A stretch of DNA of 64,000 bases from positions 320,326-384,325 of the forward strand of contig NZ_SNZW01000015.1 in the NCBI RefSeq assembly GCF_004364175.1. Direction: 5' to 3'. The position numbers and the translations under genes are program-made. The notes below the pieces were generated by a model, which saw nothing but the letters and a program-made list of their open reading frames with translations, was not told the origin of the DNA and made no database searches. This document shows positions 25,595 through 35,012 of this stretch, one piece after another. The DNA comes from Maribacter caenipelagi (lineage in GTDB: Bacteria > Bacteroidota > Bacteroidia > Flavobacteriales > Flavobacteriaceae). The stretch's first letter is position 1, and the number at the start of each line of letters is the position of its first letter.

Positions 25595-26176
25595 ATGTTA
25601 GGCCTAAAACTACCTACCGATCCACGATGGGTCAATATTGTAGAAAAGAATATTGACGAAATATTAACCGATCATGCATATTGTGAGCAAAAAGCTGCTA
25701 GTACCGCTATATCGCTTATTGTATCTTTCCCCGAATATACTGAGCTTGTTGAAGAAATGGTTGCTTTATCAAGAGAGGAAATGGGTCATTTTAAAATGGT
25801 GCATGACCTTATTTTAAAACGCGGTAACACTTTAGGTAGAGACCGTAAAGATGATTATGTAATTCAGCTAATCAAATTCTTTCCAAAAGGAGGAAGCAGA
25901 ACTACCCAGTTAGTACATAGATTACTTTATGCAGCACTTATTGAAGCTCGTAGCTGTGAGCGATTTAGACTATTATCTGAAGAGCTAGAAGATAAAAAAT
26001 TAGCCGAATTCTATCATAAATTAATGATTAGTGAAGCCGGTCATTATACTATGTTCTTAAAATTTGCCCGTAAATATGGAGAATTAGAAGAGGTGAATAA
26101 AAAATGGGAAAGTCTTCTGGTATATGAAGCTCAAATCATGAAAGATTTAAGCAAAAAAGAATCTATTCACGGATAA
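25595..26176 (+). CDS. miaE: tRNA-(ms2io6A)-hydroxylase-like diiron protein
   Basis: 193 residues, the normal MiaE length. The ferritin-like diiron ligands are visible: Glu in DHAYCEQKAA, Glu and His in REEMGHFKMVH (about 65-75), a further Glu in IEARSCERFRLL and the pair in SEAGHYTMFLKFA (about 145-157). The enzyme hydroxylates the isopentenyl group of ms2i6A-37 in tRNAs reading codons that start with U, using oxygen. It is divergent from the ebo operon, with 121 bases between starts; no functional link is implied. Confidence 0.91.
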   Translation: MLGLKLPTDPRWVNIVEKNIDEILTDHAYCEQKAASTAISLIVSFPEYTELVEEMVALSREEMGHFKMVHDLILKRGNTLGRDRKDDYVIQLIKFFPKGGSRTTQLVHRLLYAALIEARSCERFRLLSEELEDKKLAEFYHKLMISEAGHYTMFLKFARKYGELEEVNKKWESLLVYEAQIMKDLSKKESIHG

Positions 26177-26184
26177 GGCTTACC

Positions 26185-27075
26185 TCATTTAGTTTCCGAA
26201 TTATACAGATCCTTTATAATACCATCTGAAAGCCCGATCTTAGGAACATGAATCTTCTTAGCTCCACTCCATTTAGCGGCCGAAAGAAATATTTTAGTTG
26301 CTGGAATTATAACGTCTGCCCTATCTGGATTTAGCCCAAGCTCGGATATTCTGTCGTCATAACTTAAGCTGTCTAAAAAATGATACTGAGCGTTCAGCCA
26401 AATATAAGATAAAGGTTCACCTTCTTTTCTTCCTGAAAGTTTATGTAGCTTATTGATATTACCCCCAGAGCCAATTATGGACAATTTAGGTTTGTCCTTT
26501 AAATTGAACTTAATCCATTCTTCTAATTTTTTCCAAGTTTCTGGTTTTACCATATCGTTCAATAGACGTACCGTACCTAGCTTAAACGATTTGGACACTT
26601 GTATTTTACCATAAGAAAACAAAGTAAACTCAGTACTACCACCACCAACATCTATATATAAATAGCATTGATCATCTTTAATCAAGTTTTTTAAATCTGT
26701 TGAGGCAATTATGGCAGCTTCCTGCTTACCATCTATTAAGTCTATCTTAACCCCAGACTCTTTAACTATCTTTTCAATAATCTCATTTCCGTTATTAGCT
26801 TCCCTCATGGCAGAAGTGGCACAGGCCCTGTACTTTTCAACTCCCGCTACATCCATTAAAAGCTTAAAGGCTTTCATTGTCTTTATCAACCTTGCTTCAT
26901 TTACTTCAGATATTTCACCAACTGTAAATGCATCTTCGCCCAATCTTACAGGAACCCTTATTAAAGCACTTTTTCTAAATTGGGTTCTTTTGCCTTTGTC
27001 TTCAATGACGTTATGTGTAAGCAACCTAATAGCATTAGAGCCTATGTCAATCGCTGCAAATTTTCTTACCTTCAA
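26185..27075 (-). CDS. ppx: Exopolyphosphatase / guanosine pentaphosphate phosphatase (Ppx/GppA)
   Basis: 296 residues, the single-module short form; it lacks the C-terminal HD-like domain of E. coli Ppx (513 residues). The actin-like ATPase motifs are AAIDIGSNAIRLL (7-19), ATSAMREANNG (about 86-96), YLYIDVGGGSTEFTLF (about 139-154) and SIIGSGGNINKL. It removes phosphate from polyphosphate or from pppGpp. It lies 12 bases after ppk1, so synthesis and breakdown of polyphosphate are encoded together. The end is 8 bases from the convergent miaE. Confidence 0.92.
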   Translation of the reverse strand: MKVRKFAAIDIGSNAIRLLTHNVIEDKGKRTQFRKSALIRVPVRLGEDAFTVGEISEVNEARLIKTMKAFKLLMDVAGVEKYRACATSAMREANNGNEIIEKIVKESGVKIDLIDGKQEAAIIASTDLKNLIKDDQCYLYIDVGGGSTEFTLFSYGKIQVSKSFKLGTVRLLNDMVKPETWKKLEEWIKFNLKDKPKLSIIGSGGNINKLHKLSGRKEGEPLSYIWLNAQYHFLDSLSYDDRISELGLNPDRADVIIPATKIFLSAAKWSGAKKIHVPKIGLSDGIIKDLYNSETK

Positions 27076-27087
27076 AAGATATCTTTT

Positions 27088-29154
27088 TTAAGAGTCTTGT
27101 TTATTTAAATAATACTCGTACGTTGCAAATTGCGACCTAATTCTAGGTAACGTTGTTTTTCTATACGCATTATCTTGCGCTACGTTGAATACACGTGCTT
27201 TCATATTATCTTTCCAACAAATATCAAAAGTGTCCATCAATTCTTTTTTAATATCCTCATCATAAATTGGGCAACCTACTTCTACTCTATAATCGAGGTT
27301 TCTGGTCATCCAATCTGCAGAGGATATATATATTTTAGTATCACCACCATTAGCGAATGCGAATATGCGTGTGTGTTCTAAAAATTTATCTATTACACTT
27401 ATAGCTTCTATGTTTTCACTCATACCCTCAACACCTGGTATTAAGCAACATATACCTCTTATGATCAACTGGATCTTTACCCCTGCCCTACTCGCTTCAT
27501 ACAGTTTATCAACCATCTTATATGATGTAAAACTGTTCATCTTTATTTTGATAAACGCAACTTTACCTTGCTTGGCATTTGCAATCTCATTATCAATTAA
27601 TTTCATGAATGCATTTTTGGTATAATGCGGGGATACAATAAGGTGCTTGTATTTATTTATCTTATAAGTTGTCTCAAAGAAGTCAAAGACCTTATTCAAT
27701 TCTTTTAATATAGAATCATCTGCAGTAAAAAGGGTGAAATCAGTATAAATTCTTGCGGTAGATTCATTGAAATTACCTGTACTTACGAAGCCGTAACGTT
27801 TGATTGAACCAGCTTCTTCACGCTCAATTAAACAAATTTTACTGTGCACTTTTAACCCTGGTACACCGAAAATCAGTTTTACTCCTTCTGCCTGTAATTG
27901 TTCCGCATATTCAATATTGGCTTGCTCATCAAAACGAGCTTGAAGCTCAATCTGTACGGTAACTTGCTTACCATTTTTAACCGCATTAATTAATGATGCA
28001 GCTATTTGAGAGTTACTTGCCAACCTATACACCGTAATCTTAATAGTTCGAACTTTAGGGTCGAGCGCAGCTTCTCGCAAAAACTTTAAAACATATGTAA
28101 AGGTATGATATGGTGTATATTGTAAATAATCTTTTTTAGCGATACTTTCTAAAATACTACCCTCTACACTTAAACCTTTTACCGGTAATGGTACAATTTT
28201 ATCGTACAGTAAATCTTTTCTACCCAAGCTCGGAAAGCCCATATAATCTCTACGGTTGTGATATCTACCGCCAGGTATTACACTATCCGTATCTTCAATA
28301 TTCATCTTCTCTTTTAGAAAAGTTAAGGTATCTCTACCTATACTTTTGTCATATACAAAGCGTACAGGATCTCCAATTTTTCTGTGTTCTACACTAGATG
28401 ATATTTTCTCAATAAAACTCTTACTTAAATCATTGTCGATATCTAGCTCGGCATCTCTTGTAATCTTAATCATATGAGCCGAAATAGACTCGTACTCAAA
28501 CATGGTAAAAATGTTGCCCAAGCAGTATCTAATTAAATCATCAAGAATGATTATATAACTCTTTTCTCCTTCGTCTGGCAATACAACAAAACGGTCTATT
28601 CCCTTAGGAATTTCAATTAATGCATATCGTTTCTCCTTCTTACTTTCTTCGCTTTTAATGACCATTTTTACTGCCAAATATGCTGCAGTATCTTTTAGGG
28701 TAGGAAAACGAGTAAGATCATTAAGAATGATGGTCATTAACTGCGGACTCACCTCTTTCAAGAAATAGGCTTTTACAAACTCCTTCTGGCTTTCGTTTAG
28801 CTCTGTTTCTTTAATGATAAATATATTCTTGCCCTCTAGTTCATGCTCTATTCTTCTTAGAATGGTTAAACTTTTGGTTTGCTGTTCAATTACAATATTG
28901 GTAATCTCTTCTAAGAGATCTTTAGCTTTTTCACCACCAAGTACACTTTTTCCAGTTTTACCTGCTTCAACTATACGCTTAACCGTTGCATATCTAACTT
29001 TAAAAAACTCATCTAGGTTGTTAGAGAAAATACCTAAAAAACGAAGTCTTTCAATTAATGGAACATTCTTATCTGCGCTTTCTTGTAATACACGCTCGTT
29101 GAACCATAACCAACTTATCTCTCTATTTACGTACTGATTGTTATTTTTTATCAT
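27088..29154 (-). CDS. ppk1: Polyphosphate kinase 1
   Basis: 688 residues, full family length. The N-terminus has NREISWLWFNERVLQES (11-27). The two phospholipase D-like active-site regions are visible: VHSKICLIER with the autophosphorylated His, FVSTGNFNESTARIYTDF, and ISSADWMTRNLDYRVEVGCP near the C-terminus. It reversibly builds polyphosphate from ATP. It overlaps sixA by 4 bases and is followed 12 bases later by ppx. Confidence 0.96.
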   Translation of the reverse strand: MIKNNNQYVNREISWLWFNERVLQESADKNVPLIERLRFLGIFSNNLDEFFKVRYATVKRIVEAGKTGKSVLGGEKAKDLLEEITNIVIEQQTKSLTILRRIEHELEGKNIFIIKETELNESQKEFVKAYFLKEVSPQLMTIILNDLTRFPTLKDTAAYLAVKMVIKSEESKKEKRYALIEIPKGIDRFVVLPDEGEKSYIIILDDLIRYCLGNIFTMFEYESISAHMIKITRDAELDIDNDLSKSFIEKISSSVEHRKIGDPVRFVYDKSIGRDTLTFLKEKMNIEDTDSVIPGGRYHNRRDYMGFPSLGRKDLLYDKIVPLPVKGLSVEGSILESIAKKDYLQYTPYHTFTYVLKFLREAALDPKVRTIKITVYRLASNSQIAASLINAVKNGKQVTVQIELQARFDEQANIEYAEQLQAEGVKLIFGVPGLKVHSKICLIEREEAGSIKRYGFVSTGNFNESTARIYTDFTLFTADDSILKELNKVFDFFETTYKINKYKHLIVSPHYTKNAFMKLIDNEIANAKQGKVAFIKIKMNSFTSYKMVDKLYEASRAGVKIQLIIRGICCLIPGVEGMSENIEAISVIDKFLEHTRIFAFANGGDTKIYISSADWMTRNLDYRVEVGCPIYDEDIKKELMDTFDICWKDNMKARVFNVAQDNAYRKTTLPRIRSQFATYEYYLNKQDS

Positions 29155-29639
29155 GCTTTTAGTTGCTTCGGAAAAATGGTTTGTATTGTTGAACCTTTTG
29201 AAATATTAACCCAGGTATTTTCATCAAATTGCACATGAACAAATCCGCTAGTAGGTACATTAATAATATGCTTATCACCTAATGAATTTGCCAAATGGGT
29301 AAAGGTATGGTTATGCCCAAAAAGAAGGACATTTTCTAAATTATCATCTAAATTCTTAATAAATTGTAGCACTTGGTCTCCTGAAAAATCATACAACTCT
29401 GAATTTATAATACAATTCTCAAGAGGATACTTAAGTGCTCGCAAGCAAATCATACAGGTATGAAACGCCCTGTTTGCCGGACTCGTATAAACGTGGTCTA
29501 TTTTTAAATTCTTTCTTGCTATTTCTTCCCCTACCAAATGCGCATCAAAAACACCTCTTTGTAATAATGACCTGTCTTGATCACTAACATTTAGTTCCCA
29601 AGAAGACTTACCATGTCGCATTAAATATAAATTCTTCAT
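29151..29639 (-). CDS. sixA: SixA-type histidine phosphatase
   Basis: 162 residues. The N-terminal LYLMRHGKSSWE (4-15) has the catalytic RHG of the histidine phosphatase branch. VYTSPANRAFHTC and LLFGHNHTFTHLAN (about 105-118) supply the Arg and second His. E. coli SixA dephosphorylates a phospho-His in signalling proteins. Its placement overlapping ppk1, itself a phospho-His enzyme, suggests it could act on the PPK1 phosphohistidine or on a phosphotransfer system; that is inference. It lies 15 bases after pdxH. Confidence 0.86.
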   Translation of the reverse strand: MKNLYLMRHGKSSWELNVSDQDRSLLQRGVFDAHLVGEEIARKNLKIDHVYTSPANRAFHTCMICLRALKYPLENCIINSELYDFSGDQVLQFIKNLDDNLENVLLFGHNHTFTHLANSLGDKHIINVPTSGFVHVQFDENTWVNISKGSTIQTIFPKQLKA

Positions 29640-29654
29640 ATAGCTTACTATAAT

Positions 29655-30305
29655 TTAAGGAGCCAATCGTTCTATTTTCCAATCAAAATCATTTGTCAGC
29701 GTATAACGAATACGATCATGCAATCTATTTGGTCTACCCTGCCAAAACTCCATCGACACTGGTCTCACCAAATACCCGCCCCAATGTTCTGGTCTTTCAA
29801 TTTCCTTACCATCATACTCTTTCTCTAACTCGGTAAGTTTATTTTCTAATACAGACCTAGAATCTATAACATTGCTTTGATCAGAAACCAAAGCTCCTAA
29901 TTTACTTCCGTCAGGTCTTGATTCAAAATAACCATCAGAGAGATTTTTTGCCAATTTCTCGGCGGTACCTTTTATAATTATTTGGCGTTCTAAATTCGCC
30001 CAGAAAAAAGAAATACAAATTTTAGGGTTTTCACTTATCGCTCTTCCCTTCTCACTATTATAATTGGTATAAAAAATAAAACCTTCGTGTGTATATTTTT
30101 TAAGAAGAACAACCCTACTTTTCGGAAAACCGTCTAAGCCTACCGTAGAAACCGTCATGGCATTAGGTTCGTCTACTCCGTCTGATTTTTCAACCTCATA
30201 AAACCATGTTTGAAATAGCTGAATGGGGTTGTCAGATATACTATCTTCCATCAACGCGCTTTTTTCGTATGATTTTCTATAATCCCCTAAATCTTTTTGC
30301 ATCAT
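29655..30305 (-). CDS. pdxH: Pyridoxamine 5'-phosphate oxidase
   Basis: 216 residues, normal length. FMN- and substrate-binding segments are visible: SRVVLLKKYTHEGFIFYTNYNSEKGR (about 69-94), ISFFWANLERQIIIKG, SNVIDSRSVLE and the C-terminal GYLVRPVSMEFWQGRPNRLHDR (about 177-198) plus WKIERLAP. It oxidises pyridoxine and pyridoxamine phosphates to pyridoxal 5'-phosphate. It heads the pdxH-sixA-ppk1-ppx group. Confidence 0.95.
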   Translation of the reverse strand: MMQKDLGDYRKSYEKSALMEDSISDNPIQLFQTWFYEVEKSDGVDEPNAMTVSTVGLDGFPKSRVVLLKKYTHEGFIFYTNYNSEKGRAISENPKICISFFWANLERQIIIKGTAEKLAKNLSDGYFESRPDGSKLGALVSDQSNVIDSRSVLENKLTELEKEYDGKEIERPEHWGGYLVRPVSMEFWQGRPNRLHDRIRYTLTNDFDWKIERLAP

Positions 30306-30380
30306 TTTCGTGTTAAAAACAATATAAACAAAGTTCTAAAAAGAAAGGAAAATAAACGGTATAAAAACTGATTAAAAGGT

Positions 30381-31286
30381 TTAAAAATCGAAAGTTTTGC
30401 CATCATTGGCAAGAAGCACATTTGGAAAAATTTTTGATGCTTCTTCTTTAAAAAGCTCGATAGATTTATAACGTGTAGAATAATGACCTAATACTAAGGT
30501 TTTTACATTAGCATCTTTTGCTACTTTCGCTGCTTGCAATGCCGTAGCGTGCTTGGTTTTTGTTGCCAATTCTACCTCTGACTCTAAAAAAGTAGATTCA
30601 TGATACAAAACGTCAACATCTTTAATTTTTGCAGCTAAGCTTTCATCATAAATAGTATCACTACAAAAGGCATAAGATTTTGGTTTAGGAGGATCAAAAG
30701 TCAATTCGTTATTCCCAATTATCTCTCCATTATCTAAGGTAACATCTTTACCATTTTTTATATTTTGATAATATGCTTTATCAATACCATATTTCTCTGC
30801 AGCCTCAATGTTCAATTTTCTCTTTCCAACTTTTTCCCTAAACAAATAGCCATTTGTATAGATTCTATGATCTAAAGGAATTGTGGTTACACTAATCTTT
30901 TCATCTTCAAATACAAGTTCTGACTCTTTACTTGAAAGTTCATGAAAGAGTAAAGGGTAATTAGTCCACGAATCTCCCAATTTTAAAAGTAAAGTAATTG
31001 CTTCTTTTATACCTTTTGGTCCATAGACATGAAGTTCTTTCTCTCTGCCAAGTAATCTCATTGTAGAAATGAACCCTGGTAGACCAAAAAAATGGTCTCC
31101 GTGAAGGTGCGAAATGAAAATATGATTAATTCTTGAGAACTTTATTTTATGCCTTCTAAGCTCTACTTGAGTACCTTCTCCACAATCTATTAAAATAATA
31201 TGATTGTTTATCTCAAGAACTTGTGAAGTTGGGTTCGTAAGGGTTCTTGGTGTTGCCGCATAACATCCCAATACAGTAAGATGCAT
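30381..31286 (-). CDS. rnz: Ribonuclease Z
   Basis: 301 residues. The metallo-beta-lactamase site reads FISHLHGDHFFGLPGFI (about 57-73), with later metal ligands in SDTIYDESLAAK (about 194-205) and VLGHYSTRY (about 269-277). The flexible arm typical of tRNase Z lies between. It removes the 3' trailer of tRNA precursors. It is the last gene of the pyrR-pyrB group, 41 bases behind the STAS-like gene. Confidence 0.95.
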   Translation of the reverse strand: MHLTVLGCYAATPRTLTNPTSQVLEINNHIILIDCGEGTQVELRRHKIKFSRINHIFISHLHGDHFFGLPGFISTMRLLGREKELHVYGPKGIKEAITLLLKLGDSWTNYPLLFHELSSKESELVFEDEKISVTTIPLDHRIYTNGYLFREKVGKRKLNIEAAEKYGIDKAYYQNIKNGKDVTLDNGEIIGNNELTFDPPKPKSYAFCSDTIYDESLAAKIKDVDVLYHESTFLESEVELATKTKHATALQAAKVAKDANVKTLVLGHYSTRYKSIELFKEEASKIFPNVLLANDGKTFDF

Positions 31287-31327
31287 AAAAAAGTACTTAA
31301 GTATTCTTATTTGTTCTTCAGGTCTAT

Positions 31328-31660
31328 TTAAATACCTAAATCACGTTCTATTTCTTCCATTTCAACTATGTCCCTAGCTTCTTGAAGCGTAGGCACTAAA
31401 TTGATTTCTTCTGGCACATCGTCATATGATACCTTATCGGACACCAATACGAATGAATTACCATTCTTTTTATGCTTTCTGGCTATTTCTAAAAATGAAA
31501 TAACATTGTAAGGGGTCAATTTAGTGAAGCTCAACAAGTCTAACACTAGATTATCGTTCTTTAACTTTGCATATTCTTTCTGCAAATTCTCCAAAAAACG
31601 CTCAATTGAAATTTCTTCTTGAGAAACAATAATCAACGATTCTTCTTTAGTAAAAATCAT
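31328..31660 (-). CDS. Small STAS-like protein between pyrB and rnz
   Basis: 110 residues, soluble and acidic. The alternation of strands and helices (ESLIIVSQEEISIERFLENL, NLVLDLLSFTKLTPYNVISFL, SFVLVSDKVSYDDVP) and the LVLDL-then-helix core resemble STAS/anti-anti-sigma proteins. No clear phosphorylatable Ser of the usual motif is seen, though the S of DLLSF sits in the right area. It starts 1 base after pyrB and ends 41 bases before rnz. Databases often transfer the label 'ribonuclease Z' to such neighbours, but it has no metallo-beta-lactamase residue. Confidence 0.75.
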   Translation of the reverse strand: MIFTKEESLIIVSQEEISIERFLENLQKEYAKLKNDNLVLDLLSFTKLTPYNVISFLEIARKHKKNGNSFVLVSDKVSYDDVPEEINLVPTLQEARDIVEMEEIERDLGI

Positions 31661-31661
31661 A

Positions 31662-32588
31662 TCATTTAATTTTAGATGCTAACAAATAAATTACCGCCAT
31701 ACGAATGGCAACTCCGTTTTCAACCTGATTCAAAATGATTGATTGTTTTGAATCGGCAACATCACTTGTAATTTCAACTCCTCTATTAATTGGTCCGGGG
31801 TGCATAATTACAATTTCTTTATCCAAACTATCAAGTAATTTTTTATTCACTCCAAATTGCTGAGTGTATTCTCTTGTAGTCGGAAAATAAGATATATCCA
31901 ATCTTTCGTTCTGTATACGTAGCATATTTGCCACATCGCACCATTCCAGCGCTTTTCTCAAATCTGTTTCTACACCTACACCTAAAGATTCTATAAATTT
32001 TGGCAACAAAGTTTTAGGTCCACATACCTTAACGTTTGCTCCTTGTAATTTTAGCGCGAAAATGTTTGAAAGCGCTACCCTTGAGTGAAGAATATCACCT
32101 ACGATCACTACATTTTTACCAGCAACATCACCAAGTTTTTCACGAATGGAGTAAGAATCTAATAATGCTTGCGTAGGGTGTTCATGCGCGCCATCGCCCG
32201 CATTTACAATCGAAGCATTTACATGTTTTGACAAGAATATACCCGCCCCAGGATTTGGGTGTCGCATGACCACCATATCTACTTTCATAGATAAAATGTT
32301 ATTGACGGTATCTATTAAGGTTTCTCCTTTTTTTACAGATGATTGACTGGCAGAAAAATTAAGTACATCTGCAGATAGTCGTTTTTCAGCAAGCTCAAAT
32401 GATAATTTAGTTCTAGTACTATTCTCAAAAAATATATTGGCAATAGTGATATCTCGAAGTGAAGGAACTTTTTTAATGGAGCGATTGATTACTTCTTTAA
32501 AATGATCTGCAGTTTCAAAAATAAGCTGAATATCGGTTTCCTTTAGGTATTTAATTCCCAGTAAGTGTTTAACACTCAGTTCGCTCAT
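31662..32588 (-). CDS. pyrB: Aspartate carbamoyltransferase catalytic subunit
   Basis: 308 residues. The carbamoyl phosphate site is FFENSTRTKLSFELAEKRL (about 53-71), with the Lys loop in SSVKKGETLIDT. HPTQALLDSYSI (about 137-148) and the aspartate-binding HPGPINRGVEI (about 264-274) complete the active site. It makes carbamoyl aspartate, the committed step of pyrimidine synthesis. There is no pyrI beside it. It lies 4 bases after pyrR. Confidence 0.96.
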   Translation of the reverse strand: MSELSVKHLLGIKYLKETDIQLIFETADHFKEVINRSIKKVPSLRDITIANIFFENSTRTKLSFELAEKRLSADVLNFSASQSSVKKGETLIDTVNNILSMKVDMVVMRHPNPGAGIFLSKHVNASIVNAGDGAHEHPTQALLDSYSIREKLGDVAGKNVVIVGDILHSRVALSNIFALKLQGANVKVCGPKTLLPKFIESLGVGVETDLRKALEWCDVANMLRIQNERLDISYFPTTREYTQQFGVNKKLLDSLDKEIVIMHPGPINRGVEITSDVADSKQSIILNQVENGVAIRMAVIYLLASKIK

Positions 32589-32592
32589 TTTC

Positions 32593-33141
32593 TTATCTAT
32601 TTACTAAATATATAATATCCTCCCCATCATTTTCTTCCCACATCACCTTTACTTTTTCATCATTAATAGCATCTACTTGACGACCTCTATAATTAGGTTG
32701 TATTGGCAAATGTCTACTAAATCTACGGTCTATCAAGCACAAAAGTTCTACATCTTTTGGTCTACCAAAAGACTGCAGAGCAGTCAACGCTGCATTTATA
32801 CTTCTACCAGTATAAAGAACATCATCTATTAAGACCACATTCTTATCTTCTATCAAGAAATCGATTTTTGTTTTTGTAGCTTCTAAAGTCTTGTCACCGC
32901 GTCTAAAATCATCGCGATAAAAAGTAATATCCAAGAAACCTAAGTCTATCTGTTTTACTTTGTATTCTTCTTTTAGAATTCTAGTTAAACGTTGTGCAAG
33001 AAACTTACCTCTAGGTTGAATACCTATTAATACCGTATTTTCAAAGCTTAAATGATTTTCAAGAAGCTGACAAGCCAACCGATGCAGGATGATATTTATT
33101 TCTTTGGAAGAGAGTAAAACTTTTTGACTCATAATTTGCAC
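32593..33141 (-). CDS. pyrR: Bifunctional pyr operon regulator / uracil phosphoribosyltransferase
   Basis: 182 residues. The PRPP motif NVVLIDDVLYTGRSINAAL (about 101-119) and LGFLDITFYRDDFRR (about 68-82) are typical of PyrR, as is the C-terminal IDRRFSRHLPIQPNYRGR. In Firmicutes it binds pyr mRNA and causes attenuation; in Bacteroidota the regulatory role is less certain. It heads the pyrR-pyrB-STAS-rnz group. A minus-strand TATTTTTG box lies at 33159-33166, and I see no attenuator in the roughly 10-base leader it would produce. Confidence 0.92.
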   Translation of the reverse strand: MQIMSQKVLLSSKEINIILHRLACQLLENHLSFENTVLIGIQPRGKFLAQRLTRILKEEYKVKQIDLGFLDITFYRDDFRRGDKTLEATKTKIDFLIEDKNVVLIDDVLYTGRSINAALTALQSFGRPKDVELLCLIDRRFSRHLPIQPNYRGRQVDAINDEKVKVMWEENDGEDIIYLVNR

Positions 33142-33158
33142 CCGTGCTTTTAGCTAAA

Positions 33159-33166
33159 CAAAAATA
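33159..33166 (-). promoter_or_regulatory. Putative -7 box for pyrR
   Basis: Minus-strand TATTTTTG matches TAnnTTTG, 17 bases upstream of the pyrR start; no -33 TTG at normal spacing. Confidence 0.45.
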
Positions 33167-33245
33167 GAGAATTCTATCTAAACTTTGATAGGTTAAATTA
33201 GGAAGTAAAATCGAAAGAATAAATTTAGGTAGCCATCAAGGCAAT

Positions 33246-33974
33246 CTACAAACCTAATATAGAGAAAAAAGCCTCTTTATGACTTTCACCAATGGGAATT
33301 CTCATATCATTTATAACTATTCTATTACGCTGAACAGTTTTAATATAATTTACATTTACAAGGTAAGATTTATGTACTCTAAGAAACTGATTAGAAGGTA
33401 ATTTACTCATAATCTCCTTGAAACTCATAAGTGTAAGTATGGTTTTGTTGGTATTGGTAATGTGTATTTTTAAATAATCTTTTAAGCCCTGTACATATTC
33501 GATTTGATCTAAATCTATTTTAATACTTTCGTATTCTGCCTTTACAAAAATGAACTTTTTGTCAACTGAATTATCGCCGGTAGATGAGAAAACATTTGCC
33601 TCCATAATAGTTTTTTGTTTTTTAGAAATTAAATCTTGTACTCGTGAAACTGATTTTATAAAGCGATGATATGGTATAGGCTTTACTAAATAATCTACTG
33701 CATTCAACTCAAACCCTTCAACGGCATATTGAGAATAGGCCGTTGTAAATATGAAAAATGGTCTATTATCTAAAGTGCCCATAAAATCGATCCCATTGAT
33801 TTGGGGCATTTCGATATCGCAAAAAATCAAATCGATTTTCTTCTCTTTTATATCACTAATAGCATCTAACGGATTGGTGTACGTTTTTACTAAATCGATA
33901 AAATCTAGCTTTTCACAATAACCTGAAAGTATTTCTATCGCTAATGGCTCATCATCTATAATTATACATTTCAT
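33246..33974 (-). CDS. LytTR-family response regulator
   Basis: 242 residues. The receiver domain (1-120) has the acidic pair in IIDDEPLAIE (about 5-14), the phosphorylated Asp in IFCDIEMPQING (about 51-62) and the conserved Lys in DYLVKPI. The C-terminal LytTR DNA-binding domain (about 140-242) has DYLKIH, LRVHKSYLVNVNYI and IPIGESHKE. It overlaps the kinase gene by 4 bases and should be its partner. Target promoters are unknown, but the operon's own upstream region and the divergent DUF4270 gene are candidates. Confidence 0.94.
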   Translation of the reverse strand: MKCIIIDDEPLAIEILSGYCEKLDFIDLVKTYTNPLDAISDIKEKKIDLIFCDIEMPQINGIDFMGTLDNRPFFIFTTAYSQYAVEGFELNAVDYLVKPIPYHRFIKSVSRVQDLISKKQKTIMEANVFSSTGDNSVDKKFIFVKAEYESIKIDLDQIEYVQGLKDYLKIHITNTNKTILTLMSFKEIMSKLPSNQFLRVHKSYLVNVNYIKTVQRNRIVINDMRIPIGESHKEAFFSILGL

Positions 33975-35005
33975 AGGCTAGATTGTTTTTGGTAAATAGT
34001 TAATGACACTTCATAATTTTTTCCATCATTGTCAACTTCGAGATCATGTAACCCTGGGTAGATTAGCTTTAATTGGTTTCTAATATTTTCTAAACCAATA
34101 CCAGAGTTCTTAGTAGGCTCTCTAAAAACTCCTATTTTGTTCTTTACATTCAAATAAACCGATACATCTGTAATGGTCAATGTAATTTTTACATAGGTCT
34201 TGCCTTTATAGTCGGTACCGTATTTAAAGGCATTTTCAATAAAAGAAATAAATAGCAAAGGCGGTACCGCTCTTCCCCTATCTTCTCCTGTTATTTTTAA
34301 AGAAACGTTTTCACTGTCAGATAATCGTAAACGCTGTAATTGAATGTAACTTTTTATATAATCTATTTCTTTGTTCAACGGCACCAAATCTTTATCGGCC
34401 TCATAAATCATGTATCGCATTAGCTCAGATAAATCAACGATAGCCTCAGAAGTATCTGGCGATTTTTTTACCGAAAGCGCATATATTGTATTGAGTGTAT
34501 TAAATAAAAAATGCGGATTCAATTGTGCTTTCAAAAACTGTAACTCAGATTTTATATTCTCTTTTTCTACTGATAAACGCAAAGTCTCGTTACGTTTCCA
34601 TTCTACATACATTCTTAAAATGGCACTGATAACATATGGTATACCAAGGCTTACGAAAGACCTATAATAAGGCATAACACCAAAACCTCTTGTTCGTTCT
34701 CTATCCATGAAAAAATTCTCTGGAAACTTAGGTTCATAAAAATGATTCAGCAACAAAGCCGAAACAATTAATAAACCCAACGAAATTATCAAATAAGACA
34801 GCACACTTTTTTTTAATAAATACTCTGGTACTACGTAGAAGTAGTTAAAATAAAAAAGAACGATTATAACGATTAGCTTCGGAAAGACATCTGAAGGAAT
34901 TGGTCTTGCATCGTTTAAAATAGGATAAAAAGTGAGTCCGTATAACAATATCCATATACTAATATGAACAACTATTTGAATCTTATTTTTAATAATCGAT
35001 TTCAT
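33971..35005 (-). CDS. LytS-type sensor histidine kinase
   Basis: 344 residues. Four N-terminal transmembrane segments (about 10-25, 42-60, 70-85, 115-132) are followed by the His_kinase domain with FLKAQLNPHFLFNTLNTIY (about 152-170), whose His is phosphorylated, and an ATPase domain with FIENAFKYG (N box) and NSGIGLENIRNQL (G box). There is no extracytoplasmic sensory domain of note, so it probably senses through its membrane part or an accessory protein; the Kelch lipoprotein and DUF4907 protein of the same operon are candidates. Confidence 0.92.
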   Translation of the reverse strand: MKSIIKNKIQIVVHISIWILLYGLTFYPILNDARPIPSDVFPKLIVIIVLFYFNYFYVVPEYLLKKSVLSYLIISLGLLIVSALLLNHFYEPKFPENFFMDRERTRGFGVMPYYRSFVSLGIPYVISAILRMYVEWKRNETLRLSVEKENIKSELQFLKAQLNPHFLFNTLNTIYALSVKKSPDTSEAIVDLSELMRYMIYEADKDLVPLNKEIDYIKSYIQLQRLRLSDSENVSLKITGEDRGRAVPPLLFISFIENAFKYGTDYKGKTYVKITLTITDVSVYLNVKNKIGVFREPTKNSGIGLENIRNQLKLIYPGLHDLEVDNDGKNYEVSLTIYQKQSSL

Positions 35006-35012
35006 AAAGAAA

